Assembly (NCBI RefSeq): GCF_003966895.1
Contig: NZ_AP018449.1
Location: forward strand, 2,931,501 to 2,995,500
DNA: 64,000 nt
Reading direction: 5' to 3'
Origin: Methylomusa anaerophila
GTDB taxonomy: Bacteria; Bacillota; Negativicutes; Sporomusales; Sporomusaceae
A program made the translations under genes and the position numbers. Positions 40,390 to 48,473 of the stretch are shown here, piece by piece. A model generated the notes under the pieces. That model had not been told where the DNA came from and ran no database searches. It worked only from the letters and a program-made list of their open reading frames with translations. Every line of letters begins with the position of its first letter. Within the stretch, counting starts at the first letter, position 1.

Positions 40390-41454
40390 ATGGGCGGTCC
40401 GATAATTTGCCATGATCAAACCCTGTGCGAAGGTTTTTTAAGCGGCTTGGATCATGACGGTTTGTCATTTATAACCCGTACCTTGCAGAAAATCCAAGTG
40501 TGCAATATGGATGTGCCCATTGTGGATATCCACAAATACAAACTGCCCGAAGAACTCTTAAAGGATAATCTGCGGGGAAAAATTCGCCCTAGCCGCAAAG
40601 AAGTTGGTTCAGCTTATGAATTGGGCTACCAAAAGGTAATCGTTGCCTACAGGCACCTTCCCGGGCAGAGTTTGACCTTGAACTTGTGCCTTGCCTTGGA
40701 TCGCATTCGGAGCCTGGGGATGGAAGCCGCCTTGCATATAGAAAATGCGTCCCGGTTGAATATTCATGAACTGGAAGGTTTCTGGCCTATCCTAGAAGGC
40801 TTTGCCATAAATGCGCTGGTTTACGGTGATAAAGAAAGCGTATTGGACCCGTTTGCCACTTACGAAATACTGACAGAATTACAGAAAAGCGCCCCCTTGC
40901 CGCTGGAGTTTCATGGACATAACGCTTATGGAGTAGCTACGGCTAATGCAATGAGCGCCATACGGGCGGGAGTGCGCAGGGTGGCTACTGCGGTTGCCGG
41001 CGTAGGGAAACGGGGTCATGCGCCTTTTGAAGAAGTAGTGATGGCGGCAAAGCATTTGCTGCAGGAACCTGGTGCGGCAATCGACCAGCACCTGGCGCCG
41101 TCTTGTGAAGCAATTGCCAGGTGTTTAGGGCTGCAATTGCCGCTGGATAAAGCAGTAGTGGGGAAAAACATATTTGCCCATGAATCCGGTCTGCATGTGC
41201 ATGGTGTTGCCAAGAATCCTGAGCTATATGAAGCCTTTACGCCGGAGGAAGTCGGTTTAACCCGGCATTTGGTGGTCGGTAAGCATGCAGGCACCACTTC
41301 GCTGCAGGTGAAATTGCGGGAACGGGGTATCGAGTTAAGCGATACAGCCGCCTACCGTCTGTTGAAAAAAGTACGCAAAAAGGTTGTTGAGCAAAAAAGT
41401 CCTTTGAGCAATACGGAGCTTTTCCAGATGTATCTGGCAGAGGGAATATGTTAA
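40390..41454 (+). CDS. Homocitrate synthase alpha subunit (NifV-alpha)
   Basis: Homocitrate is the organic ligand of FeMo-co. In some clostridia NifV is split into two polypeptides; this one (354 residues) resembles NifV-alpha. Seen: the start of the TIM barrel is degenerate (CHDQTLCEG where active enzymes have DTTLRDGEQ); the metal-binding FHGHNAYGVATAN is kept; and the LeuA-like C-terminal part has GKNIFAHESGLHVHG and GKHAGTTSLQ. It therefore probably depends on the next gene's product for a complete active site. Ribosome binding site AAAGGAGG; it ends one base before the omega gene. Confidence 0.87.
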   Translation: MGGPIICHDQTLCEGFLSGLDHDGLSFITRTLQKIQVCNMDVPIVDIHKYKLPEELLKDNLRGKIRPSRKEVGSAYELGYQKVIVAYRHLPGQSLTLNLCLALDRIRSLGMEAALHIENASRLNIHELEGFWPILEGFAINALVYGDKESVLDPFATYEILTELQKSAPLPLEFHGHNAYGVATANAMSAIRAGVRRVATAVAGVGKRGHAPFEEVVMAAKHLLQEPGAAIDQHLAPSCEAIARCLGLQLPLDKAVVGKNIFAHESGLHVHGVAKNPELYEAFTPEEVGLTRHLVVGKHAGTTSLQVKLRERGIELSDTAAYRLLKKVRKKVVEQKSPLSNTELFQMYLAEGIC

Positions 41455-41455
41455 T

Positions 41456-42280
41456 ATGCAGTACAATAAACCCATTCAACTGGTAGACACGACTCTACGG
41501 GATGGGGAACAGGCAGCAGGGGTTGTATTTACAGCCGAGGACAAACGTGACATCGCCATTGCTCTCGATCAGGCCGGCGTTCCGTGGATCGAAGCGGGAA
41601 CGCCGGCCATGGGAGAGGAGGAGCAGGAAGCGATGCGATATATCCTGTCTGCACCGCTTAAGGCCACGATCTTTGCCTGGAATCGAGCGGTAAAAGCGGA
41701 TATTGAGGCCTCCCTGGGCTGTGGTTTTTCTTTTTTGCATATATCTGTGCCTGTGTCGGATTTTCACATTGAGCAAAAACTGGAAAAAAGCCGGGAATGG
41801 GTGCTGGACCGGTTGCGGGAAAGCGTTGGTTATGCCCGCAGCTTTGGCTGCAGCATTTCGGTGGGGGCCGAGGACGCGTCCCGGGCCGATCCGGAATTTT
41901 TTCTCAAAGTTGCCGAACTGGCAGAAAAACTGGGCGCCCGGCGTATCCGTTATGCCGACACGGTCGGCCGGCTTGATCCTTTTCGTACGTTTGAGGCAAT
42001 GCAATCCCTCATACCGCGTTGCCCGTTGCCCATAGAGTTTCATTGCCATAACGACTTTGGCTTAGCCACAGCCAATACCATCGCCGCCTTTCGGGCCGGT
42101 ATCCTTTTGGGCAGCACCACGGTACTGGGGCTGGGAGAGCGGGCCGGCAATGCCAATTTTGAACAGGTAGTGAAAGCGCTGCACAAATTTTTGGACTGTG
42201 ATGCGGGCATTGATACGGCAAAGCTGGACCATTTAGCAAAAGTAGTCGCCAAAGCAAGCTGCAGACCAACTTTTGGATGA
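41456..42280 (+). CDS. Homocitrate synthase omega subunit (NifV-omega)
   Basis: A 274-residue TIM-barrel protein with the complete catalytic start DTTLRDGEQAAGVVF, the HISVPVSDFHI segment and metal site FHCHNDFGLATANT, but no C-terminal LeuA-like region. With the preceding alpha protein it would condense acetyl-CoA and 2-oxoglutarate to homocitrate. The order here is alpha then omega. It is the last gene of the nif operon and is followed by a strong terminator. Confidence 0.88.
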   Translation: MQYNKPIQLVDTTLRDGEQAAGVVFTAEDKRDIAIALDQAGVPWIEAGTPAMGEEEQEAMRYILSAPLKATIFAWNRAVKADIEASLGCGFSFLHISVPVSDFHIEQKLEKSREWVLDRLRESVGYARSFGCSISVGAEDASRADPEFFLKVAELAEKLGARRIRYADTVGRLDPFRTFEAMQSLIPRCPLPIEFHCHNDFGLATANTIAAFRAGILLGSTTVLGLGERAGNANFEQVVKALHKFLDCDAGIDTAKLDHLAKVVAKASCRPTFG

Positions 42281-42315
42281 ATGGAACGGCGTATTATTAG
42301 AGATCAGGGATATGT

Positions 42316-42346
42316 AAAAAACCTTGCAATGTGTGCAAGGTTTTTG
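42316..42346 (+). terminator. nif operon terminator
   Basis: AAAAACCTTGCA, ATGTG, TGCAAGGTTTTTG, 35 bases after the nifV-omega stop. Confidence 0.9.
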
Positions 42347-42504
42347 TTATATAAAAGGACAGCCCAGCCTTATTAACGTTTCGGCGCTTCGTGCAATCAA
42401 TATGCCGACCTAATATTTGGGATGCATTCTAAGCTGACAAACATGAAAAATAAGGATAAGTTACGCTAATCGAATGATTTTTAATTGGAATTGGAGGGAT
42501 TAGA

Positions 42505-42935
42505 ATGGTAAAATTATACTGTGAATAAGTTGAGGAGTAAGTTGAGCTTGAAAACAAAAAAAAGGATGCAACACAAGCCGGTGACACCATTCATGACGTG
42601 ATCCGGTTTGTCAAACCACGTGTCATAGTGATTGGTACCGGTTGGGTTGCCAGTGCCGGGATCACCATCTATCTTGCGGCTGACAAGCAGGACCGTTATT
42701 CTTTGCCCAACACCAGGTACATGATTCACCAACCGTTGGGAGGAGTACGTGGTCCAGCTGCCGATATTCAAATTGAAGCAGATGAGATTATCAAAGTGCG
42801 TGACAGAATTAACAAGTTAATTAGTGCTGGCACTGGGTAGCCGCTGGAAAAGGTTGAAAAAGACACGCAAAGAAATTACTGGCTTGACGCATATGAAGCG
42901 AAAGAGTATGGAATTGTGCATCAAATTATTACACA
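42505..42935 (+). pseudogene. clpP-like pseudogene with three in-frame stops
   Basis: The frame beginning at the ATG 42505 (after TTGGAGGGA) is interrupted by TAA at 42526, TAA at 42538 and TAG at 42838, yet otherwise reads a ClpP-type serine peptidase: GWVASAGITIYLAAD (catalytic Ser), NTRYMIHQPLGG (His), then after the TAG PLEKVEKDTQRNYW and EAKEYGIVHQII. The TAG replaces the Gln of the family's TGQPLEK motif. No frameshift is needed, so the decay is recent. Confidence 0.85.
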
Positions 42936-43003
42936 ATTTTTTGTTCCATTGCTACACAGAATACCTCTATATAAAAAATGCATGGTATAATTTATAATCG
43001 GGA

Positions 43004-43068
43004 GGAATGATTACGGTATCTCAAGAAGTCATAAAAATACTGCGTAGTATCCTAAACTTTACAACTTG
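43004..43068 (+). pseudogene. Truncated duplicate of the DUF1648 gene start
   Basis: Nearly identical to 46441-46508, including the ribosome binding site and the first roughly 16 codons (TCTCAAGAAGTCATAAAAAT and on). The match stops after CTTTACAACTTGC. The intact gene lies 3.4 kb downstream. Confidence 0.85.
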
Positions 43069-43340
43069 CGCTGGGGAAGGATATCAAGGAAAGGCTTTCC
43101 TTCTAGTAATTTTAGCTCATCAGCAAAATAACGTCCACCTTTTGCGATTATTTTTCCTTGCGCCATTTGCTTCTGTGTAGCCTCAGTCCTAAATCCTACA
43201 GCCCCATGTCCTTCTCGGACAATAATTCGCAGTTTTGCACCTGCATCAGGAGAAAAACCATCTGGAGCAGGTATTGTAACGGGCTTAGTGTATGACGCTA
43301 TAAAGGAATAATATAAATTCGTAATCGCATAGCTTTTCAC
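43059..43340 (-). CDS. Doubtful small hypothetical protein
   Basis: A 93-codon frame, MKSYAITNLYYSF to DILPQRKL. The middle (APDGFSPDAGAKLRIIVREG) looks protein-like, but I do not recognise a family. The ribosome binding site is weak, and its stop lies inside the duplicated fragment of another gene. It is probably a truncated remnant. Confidence 0.3.
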   Translation of the reverse strand: MKSYAITNLYYSFIASYTKPVTIPAPDGFSPDAGAKLRIIVREGHGAVGFRTEATQKQMAQGKIIAKGGRYFADELKLLEGKPFLDILPQRKL

Positions 43341-43830
43341 TCTTTCTTTTGGCCGTCCCTCGACGGTCTGTTTTGTTATGCCCTTTATTAGCCGCGTTTT
43401 CTTATAATGTGTTTCAAACTATCTCCATTCTATCGCTTCATGTCAGCACAATTAGAAATAAAGGTTGACGTGAGATTATGGTTGTAATGTATACTACAAT
43501 GCACGGTAGTGAGTTCGTTAATGAATATTGCCATCGGCGAGATTATCCTCCTTCCATAGCTCTCTAGCATAAATACTACGCCATAGGGTACGTTGAGAAT
43601 AATCATCGGGTGGTCTAGAGAATGACCACACATTGAGAGGTTCTGCTATTGACATACCTCAGAATCAATAACAACTGGATCGCTATAGAAATCAGTAGAC
43701 AGTTATCACAACGCTGCTGCAGTAGCATAGGATGTGGATCGACATGCAGCGGAGGTAATATTTGTTCGGAAATTGGCGATGCGGTTACTTTCGCAAGGCG
43801 GGAAAACCCAACTACAAGTTGCCAATGATT

Positions 43831-43875
43831 AAAGTGACCAAGAAGAGCCATCATACACATTCTTGGTCACTTTTT
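43831..43875. terminator. Terminator of the aldolase gene
   Basis: AAAGTGACCAAGAA, a 15-base loop, TTCTTGGTCACTTTTT. It lies 37 bases beyond the minus-strand aldolase stop. Confidence 0.8.
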
Positions 43876-43911
43876 CATGTGACAGATGACAATTAGCTAA
43901 CGGCGAAATGC

Positions 43912-44781
43912 TTATGCCTTGTTGGCAGAACCAAAAAGAGCAATTTTGGCGTGCACTTCCTGCACGATAGCTTCATAACCGGGTTTGAGCAACTTTCTAG
44001 GGTCAAAGCCTTTGCCTTCGAGATCTTTGCCAGCTTCTATATATTTGCGCGTAGCTTTGGCAAACACTACTTGGAATTCTGTGTTGACGTTTACTTTCGA
44101 GACGCCGAGTGAGATTGCCTTTTTGACTTGATCTTCGGGAATTCCGCTGCCACCATGCAGAACAAGTAGAATGTCTGCGACCGCTTTAATCGCGGCGAGC
44201 GCGTCAAAATTCAAACCTTTCCAGTTTGCCGGGTAGATCCCGTGAATGTTGCCGATCCCCGCCGCCAAAGCGGTGATCCCTAAAGCGGCAATCTGTTTGC
44301 ATTCCTCAGGGGAGGCAATTTCTCCGGCAGACGCCATGCCGTCTTCTTCTCCGCCGATCGCACCGACTTCGGCTTCCAGAGAAGCGCCTTTCTTGCGTGT
44401 CAACTCAACCAATTCCGCAGTGCGCTTCATGTTCTCTTCGAACGGGAGATGTGAACCGTCGAACATGATAGAGGAGAATCCAGCTTCAAGCGCTTTGATT
44501 CCTCCCTCATAAGAGCCGTGATCAAGATGTAGTGCAACAGGTATAGTAATTTGCAAATCTTCCATCATGGCTTCGATTAATGCCGTCGCAGTCCTAAATC
44601 CCCCCATGTACTTGGCAGCACCTTCGGATACACTCATTATGAGCGGCGAAAGGTCTTGCTGAGAGGCAGTCAAAATAGCTTTAGTCCACTCCATGTTGTT
44701 TGTGTTGAAATGACCAATTGCGTAACCCCCGTTCTTGGCCGCATTAAGCATTTCATCCATCGGGACAAACTTTGTTGTCAT
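43912..44781 (-). CDS. Class II fructose-bisphosphate aldolase
   Basis: Zn-dependent aldolase of glycolysis and gluconeogenesis. Seen: 289 residues; AIGHFNTNNMEW start; Zn-binding and catalytic HLDHGSY; ASLEAEVGAIGGEEDG; GIGNIHGIYP; LVLHGGSGIPEDQV; and KVNVNTEFQ near the end. It could alternatively act on tagatose-bisphosphate or a related sugar, since family members are hard to separate by sequence. Ribosome binding site AAAGGAG precedes the ATG. It is a solo gene in an otherwise accessory region. Confidence 0.93.
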   Translation of the reverse strand: MTTKFVPMDEMLNAAKNGGYAIGHFNTNNMEWTKAILTASQQDLSPLIMSVSEGAAKYMGGFRTATALIEAMMEDLQITIPVALHLDHGSYEGGIKALEAGFSSIMFDGSHLPFEENMKRTAELVELTRKKGASLEAEVGAIGGEEDGMASAGEIASPEECKQIAALGITALAAGIGNIHGIYPANWKGLNFDALAAIKAVADILLVLHGGSGIPEDQVKKAISLGVSKVNVNTEFQVVFAKATRKYIEAGKDLEGKGFDPRKLLKPGYEAIVQEVHAKIALFGSANKA

Positions 44782-45229
44782 TTTTAATTTCTCCTTTAAA
44801 TTTAATTTTTATCTATTGAGTTCTTCAAACTTATTTCCAGGACCCAATAGTGGGGAGGGGGGAAGTCTGTCTAATTAGGGAAAATCCAGCAATTACACTG
44901 TGATATTAATAAGCAACCAGCACCTAAAACACGCGTCATTCGGGTAAAAAAAGAGACGACGGCCGATTGAAAATCCATAGCCGCAAAGCCGCGATTTCCT
45001 TCTTCCGGGGCAATCAAAAATTTTGCGCGCAGATAATTAGAGGCTCAACATTGCAGTATTTTCGCTGCTTGTTGAGCCTTTTGCCGCGCAAAACTTCCGA
45101 TTGAACCCTGAACGAACTGTCCCCATGGCATTCTATAGGGCAATGAAGTTCATTTCATTACCACGCAGGCGCTTTTTGTGCATGTTCCCGGCAAGGGTGT
45201 TTGTTGGTAAAAGCCCAATATGGGGGTAC
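44782..45229. other. Intergenic region with nested palindrome
   Basis: About 450 bases upstream of the aldolase and downstream of the Lrp gene (both minus strand). It holds the aldolase promoter region and the nested palindrome at 45011-45103. No coding frame seen. Confidence 0.55.
45011..45103. repeat. Three-tier nested palindrome
   Basis: CAATC (45011) pairs with GATTG (45099); TTTTGCGCG (45021-45029) with CGCGCAAAA (45085-45093); GGCTCAAC (45042-45049) with GTTGAGCC (45071-45078). A GCAG/CTGC hairpin is innermost. CCGATTGAA also occurs at about 44962 and 45098. It may be a structured RNA, a REP-type element or the Lrp gene's terminator. Confidence 0.7.
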
Positions 45230-45643
45230 TTATTTAATTTTCGTAATAGAAATATTTACCCGGTAATTGCCGTAGTTTAAGACAGAATCTAAAAAAAAGT
45301 TTAGATCCTCCTGGGAATTAACCTGGATTTTCAGAATGTAACACCCCTCACCGCTGATCCGGCTGGCTTCCACAACAGATTCGTTATTATTTAAGAACGC
45401 TTGCAAGGCTCCATGATTGGTTGATTTCATAAATATTGTTACGTATGCTGTTATAGTTTTTCCAAGCAGTTTTTCATCGAGCAAAACAGAGTAACCTTTT
45501 ATGACACCTATCTCTTCCATTCTTGAAATTCGGTTTGATACTGCCTGACCGGTTAAATGAACAACTTCACCGATATCTCTAAATTGCATTTTGCAATTAG
45601 CTTTTAATAGCCTTAGAATTTCGAAATCGGTATTATCAAGCAT
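45230..45643 (-). CDS. Lrp/AsnC family transcriptional regulator
   Basis: A 137-residue regulator: an N-terminal winged helix (LDNTDFEILRLLKANCKMQF, GQAVSNRISRMEEIGVIKGY) and a C-terminal RAM/ligand domain (EASRISGEGCYILKIQV, DSVLNYGNYRVNISI). It is divergent from the isochorismatase-like gene at 45802, with about 160 bases between them, so it probably controls that gene and itself. The effector is unknown; amino acids are usual for the family. Confidence 0.93.
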   Translation of the reverse strand: MLDNTDFEILRLLKANCKMQFRDIGEVVHLTGQAVSNRISRMEEIGVIKGYSVLLDEKLLGKTITAYVTIFMKSTNHGALQAFLNNNESVVEASRISGEGCYILKIQVNSQEDLNFFLDSVLNYGNYRVNISITKIK

Positions 45644-45801
45644 TTTTCGTTAAATCCTTTCATGGAAAAATCGGAAAAGGTCCAACACTTTTCCGGTACA
45701 ATTGCATCTGTGTGTATAATTATTATAACAAACACTTTGGCGGAATACACGATTGTTGAATCAAATGTTGAATCAAATTTAGCCTAATTTTGGAGGTTGA
45801 A

Positions 45802-46386
45802 ATGAAAAGAGCATTACTTGCAATTGACGTACAATATGAATACTTTACAGGGAAAATGCCGATTCAGTATCCGGCAGGAACTTTTGAGAAAATTCTTCAG
45901 GCTGTGGATGCAGCTAATCGAAGTAAGATTGCGGTAATTCTAATCAGGCATGGATCGCCCCAAAAAGATGCTGCTGTTTTTAAACAAGGCAGCCGGGAAT
46001 GGGACATTCATGAGGAGCTTATGAAAAGAGAACACTTACGTATTATTGATAAGAATCTACCCGGAAGCTTTACAAATACCGAACTTGGAGATTTGTTAAG
46101 GGAAATTGGTATCGACACAATTGTTGTATGTGGATATATGACGCAGATGTGCTGCGACACGACTGCAAGACAGGCGGTTCATCTTGGATTTTCAGTAGAA
46201 TTCCTGTCAGATGCTACAGGTACGCTGGATATCGCAAATTATGCCGGCAAGATAACGGCGGCGGAACTTCATAAAGCCATTCTTGTAACGCAGGCTATGA
46301 GGTTCTCCCAAGTGATTTCCACTGATGAATGGATTAAGAATGTCACAGGGGACGGTTCCGTGCGCCAAGAGGCGCACGGAGTATAG
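45802..46386 (+). CDS. Isochorismatase-family cysteine hydrolase
   Basis: A 194-residue cysteine hydrolase. Seen: RALLAIDVQYEYF (catalytic Asp), NLPGSFTNTEL (Lys replaced by a nearby NL/PGSF context), VVCGYMTQMCCDTTARQA (nucleophilic Cys), and a following beta strand FLSDATGT. The substrate is unknown; the family includes nicotinamidases and amidases. Start: TTG at 45790 is in frame, but GGAGGTTGAA sets the ATG at 45802. The last roughly 13 codons come from a TGTCACAGGGGACGGTTCC element, so the native C-terminus was probably replaced. Divergent from the Lrp gene. Confidence 0.88.
   Translation: MKRALLAIDVQYEYFTGKMPIQYPAGTFEKILQAVDAANRSKIAVILIRHGSPQKDAAVFKQGSREWDIHEELMKREHLRIIDKNLPGSFTNTELGDLLREIGIDTIVVCGYMTQMCCDTTARQAVHLGFSVEFLSDATGTLDIANYAGKITAAELHKAILVTQAMRFSQVISTDEWIKNVTGDGSVRQEAHGV
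46342..46379 (+). repeat. REP-like element with hairpin, copy 1
   Basis: TGTCACAGGGGACGGTTCC followed by CCGTGCGCC, AAGA, GGCGCACGG. The first 19 bases recur at 48258. It overlaps the end of the isochorismatase frame. Confidence 0.8.
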
Positions 46387-46458
46387 CGGGTGGGAACCCG
46401 CCTGGGAAGGAATAGCCAACCACTCAGTATCAGTTTGTAATCGAGAGGAATGATGATT

Positions 46459-47013
46459 ATGGCATCTCAAGAAGTCATAAAAATACTGCGTAGTATCCTA
46501 ACTTTACAACTTGCATCTTTTGTTCTGGTGACATTTAGTTTCTATTTAGCCATTTCAACCTATCCGGCTCTTCCACATACCTTTCCAGTCCATTTTGATT
46601 TATCCGGTACTCCTAATAGATGGGAAATGAAATCTTGGATTGATGTGCTCCGATTGCCTTTAATCCAACTAGGAGCATTTGTCTTTACGACCGCCTTAAC
46701 GTTTTGGTGTGTCTATTCACCAAGATCACTGGCATACCTTAACTTGCCGAAAATTGATAATATAAAGATGTTAAAGCTGTCAGATGAAAAACAAGGAGAA
46801 ATTAGGTTGCTTAGTGCTGTTTTTATCAGCATGATCACTCTCTTTATTTCGTTCTTATTTACTATTATCAACTATCAATTGCTTCAAGCTGAAACAACGG
46901 GAAGAAATGGTTCTCCAATTTGGATAGTTGTCGTTATTGTAATTAGTCTATTGGGTAGCTTTATTTCCGTAAAAAAGCTTACTTCGGCAATAAAGCATAT
47001 TTCAGGGCAGTGA
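46459..47013 (+). CDS. DUF1648-domain membrane protein
   Basis: A 185-residue membrane protein. Seen: four hydrophobic segments (about 15-35, 60-80, 115-140, 150-170) and the DUF1648 signature between the first two, YPALPHTFPVHFDLSGTPNRW. The family includes SdpI-like immunity proteins and other small membrane proteins; no specific function can be given. Start: ATG codons at 46450, 46453 and 46459 are in frame after GAGAGG; the last gives the best spacing. A truncated copy of its 5' end lies at 43004. Confidence 0.82.
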   Translation: MASQEVIKILRSILTLQLASFVLVTFSFYLAISTYPALPHTFPVHFDLSGTPNRWEMKSWIDVLRLPLIQLGAFVFTTALTFWCVYSPRSLAYLNLPKIDNIKMLKLSDEKQGEIRLLSAVFISMITLFISFLFTIINYQLLQAETTGRNGSPIWIVVVIVISLLGSFISVKKLTSAIKHISGQ

Positions 47014-47204
47014 AAGTGGGACCTATCCCAACATCTATAATCATTGGAAGATATACCCTGTTTCTGTCGCTGGTGCCCAAGCCCGGGCTGGTAATGTATC
47101 AGGATTTGATAGGGAAATTGGTAAATGCCTAAAATAACGATTTGAAGTAAACCGTAGGCCCTGGACGGAGCTGCTACACCCCGATTTAGGATTTTTTAAA
47201 AAGG
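47014..47204. other. Short gap, no gene recognised
   Basis: About 190 bases. Short protein-like frames occur (for example ending LVMYQDLIGKLVNA) but have no start signal. They may be the tail of a lost gene. Confidence 0.4.
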
Positions 47205-48200
47205 ATGGTTTTTATTTTGAATAAACTATTAGCAGAAATAATTGATAAAAGTGCATTATATCAATTACATAGAAACAAAAGTAAGACTTGGCAATTTAGC
47301 AATATCGGATCAATTCCGACATTGGAAGATGTTCATCATTATTATTTTCAACCTCAGATACCGGAAATAAGTTTTGAGCATGTAAGTAACCGCAGTAATT
47401 ATAAGATAGGCAATTTCAGGTACAAAAGTAGTATTGAAAATGGTCAATGTAATGAGTACGCAACAGGTATATATTATCAGGACAAGCTAAAAACTCCACC
47501 AAAACTAAATGTTATTTTGGTGCATGGATGGAGACAAGGAAATGGACGAATTAAAGCAATTTATTTAGAGCCTTTTATAAAAAATGGTTATGATATGTAT
47601 TTTATTACTTTGCCTTATCATACAGAAAGGCAGGGTAATAATTCCTCCTATCAAGGTGAACTTATGATAAGTGCCAATATTGAAAGGACTTTAGCTTCTA
47701 TAAGACAAGCTGTTGTGGATCTGAGAGCATTAATTAATTGGCTGCCAACCAATAGGACAAGTAAAGTCATATTGGTTGGCATAAGTCTTGGAGGACTACT
47801 GGTTAATCTTACGGTTGCGGTTGAGGAAAATATAGACGGCATTATATGTGTTTTTGCTCCAAATGACCTCTCGCACATTGCATGGAATACCATTACCGGA
47901 AAGTTCATTAAGAAAGATTTTGAGGATAATGCTTTTTCACTGGATCAGCTGCAAACGTGCTGGGCAATAACAAAGACCAGTAATTTCGCGACGAAAATAC
48001 CAAAAGAAAAAATGCTGTTTTTTTCAGCACTTTATGATAAATACATAGATTCAAAAGACGCCGATAAGCTTTGGGAAAAATGGGGAAGGCCGAAAAGGAA
48101 GCTTTATCATTGCGGGCATGCAGGGATTGCCTTATGTAAAAAGAGCATAGCAAACGACTCACTAGAGTTTATAAAAAGAAAAATATTGGGGGAGGGATAA
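47205..48200 (+). CDS. Alpha/beta hydrolase
   Basis: A 331-residue alpha/beta hydrolase. Seen: the oxyanion region NVILVHGWRQGNGR, nucleophile elbow GISLGGLL (Ser), a late acid region SALYDKYIDSKDADK and catalytic His in YHCGHAGIAL. Closest by eye to ABHD18/DUF2048-like proteins; substrate unknown. It has no signal peptide and is AT rich compared with the nif region, consistent with acquired DNA. Start: ATG at 47205 or the TTG at 47217, eight bases after AAGGATGG. Confidence 0.85.
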   Translation: MVFILNKLLAEIIDKSALYQLHRNKSKTWQFSNIGSIPTLEDVHHYYFQPQIPEISFEHVSNRSNYKIGNFRYKSSIENGQCNEYATGIYYQDKLKTPPKLNVILVHGWRQGNGRIKAIYLEPFIKNGYDMYFITLPYHTERQGNNSSYQGELMISANIERTLASIRQAVVDLRALINWLPTNRTSKVILVGISLGGLLVNLTVAVEENIDGIICVFAPNDLSHIAWNTITGKFIKKDFEDNAFSLDQLQTCWAITKTSNFATKIPKEKMLFFSALYDKYIDSKDADKLWEKWGRPKRKLYHCGHAGIALCKKSIANDSLEFIKRKILGEG

Positions 48201-48470
48201 AATAAAGTGCTTATTGTTACGATTGCATTATGGTTTATTGCTATAATACTCTTTGCATGTCACAGGGGACGGTTCCTGAGACAACAATTATTCTTTTAGT
48301 CTAACAGAAAGATAATATTTTCTAGTGAAGTGCAACCAACGGCTATCGTTTTCGCTTAGGCTCGGCGCTAGCCGGGTTTTCTGATTATGGTCCGTTACTT
48401 TTTATTCCGGAATGCGTTTATTGTATTAGATAAATATGGAAGCTAATACAAAACGGTGTCCTAAAAGGGG
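48201..48470. other. Gap with second REP-like copy and short hydrophobic frame
   Basis: About 270 bases. A frame from GTG 48207 to 48300 encodes about 30 residues with a hydrophobic start (VLIVTIALWFIAIILFA) and runs through the TGTCACAGGGGACGGTTCC element at 48258-48276. GGGGGAGGGA lies upstream. It is likely a truncated membrane-protein start. Nothing else is evident. Confidence 0.5.
48258..48276 (+). repeat. REP-like element, copy 2
   Basis: TGTCACAGGGGACGGTTCC, identical to 46342-46360, but without the downstream CCGTGCGCC hairpin; here CTGAGACAAC follows. Confidence 0.75.
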
Positions 48471-48473
48471 ATG

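Larger units (their letters stand above)
42936..43911. other. Decaying accessory stretch
   Basis: About 975 bases with no secure gene. It contains a truncated duplicate of the start of the 46459 gene (43004-43068), a doubtful minus-strand frame (43059-43340) and the aldolase terminator (43831-43875). The rest shows nothing I can support. Confidence 0.5.

Noticed and set aside
42505-42935. Stop-codon readthrough or recoding of the clpP-like frame
   Set aside because: Two different stop types, three positions and no recoding signal; simple pseudogene decay explains it better.
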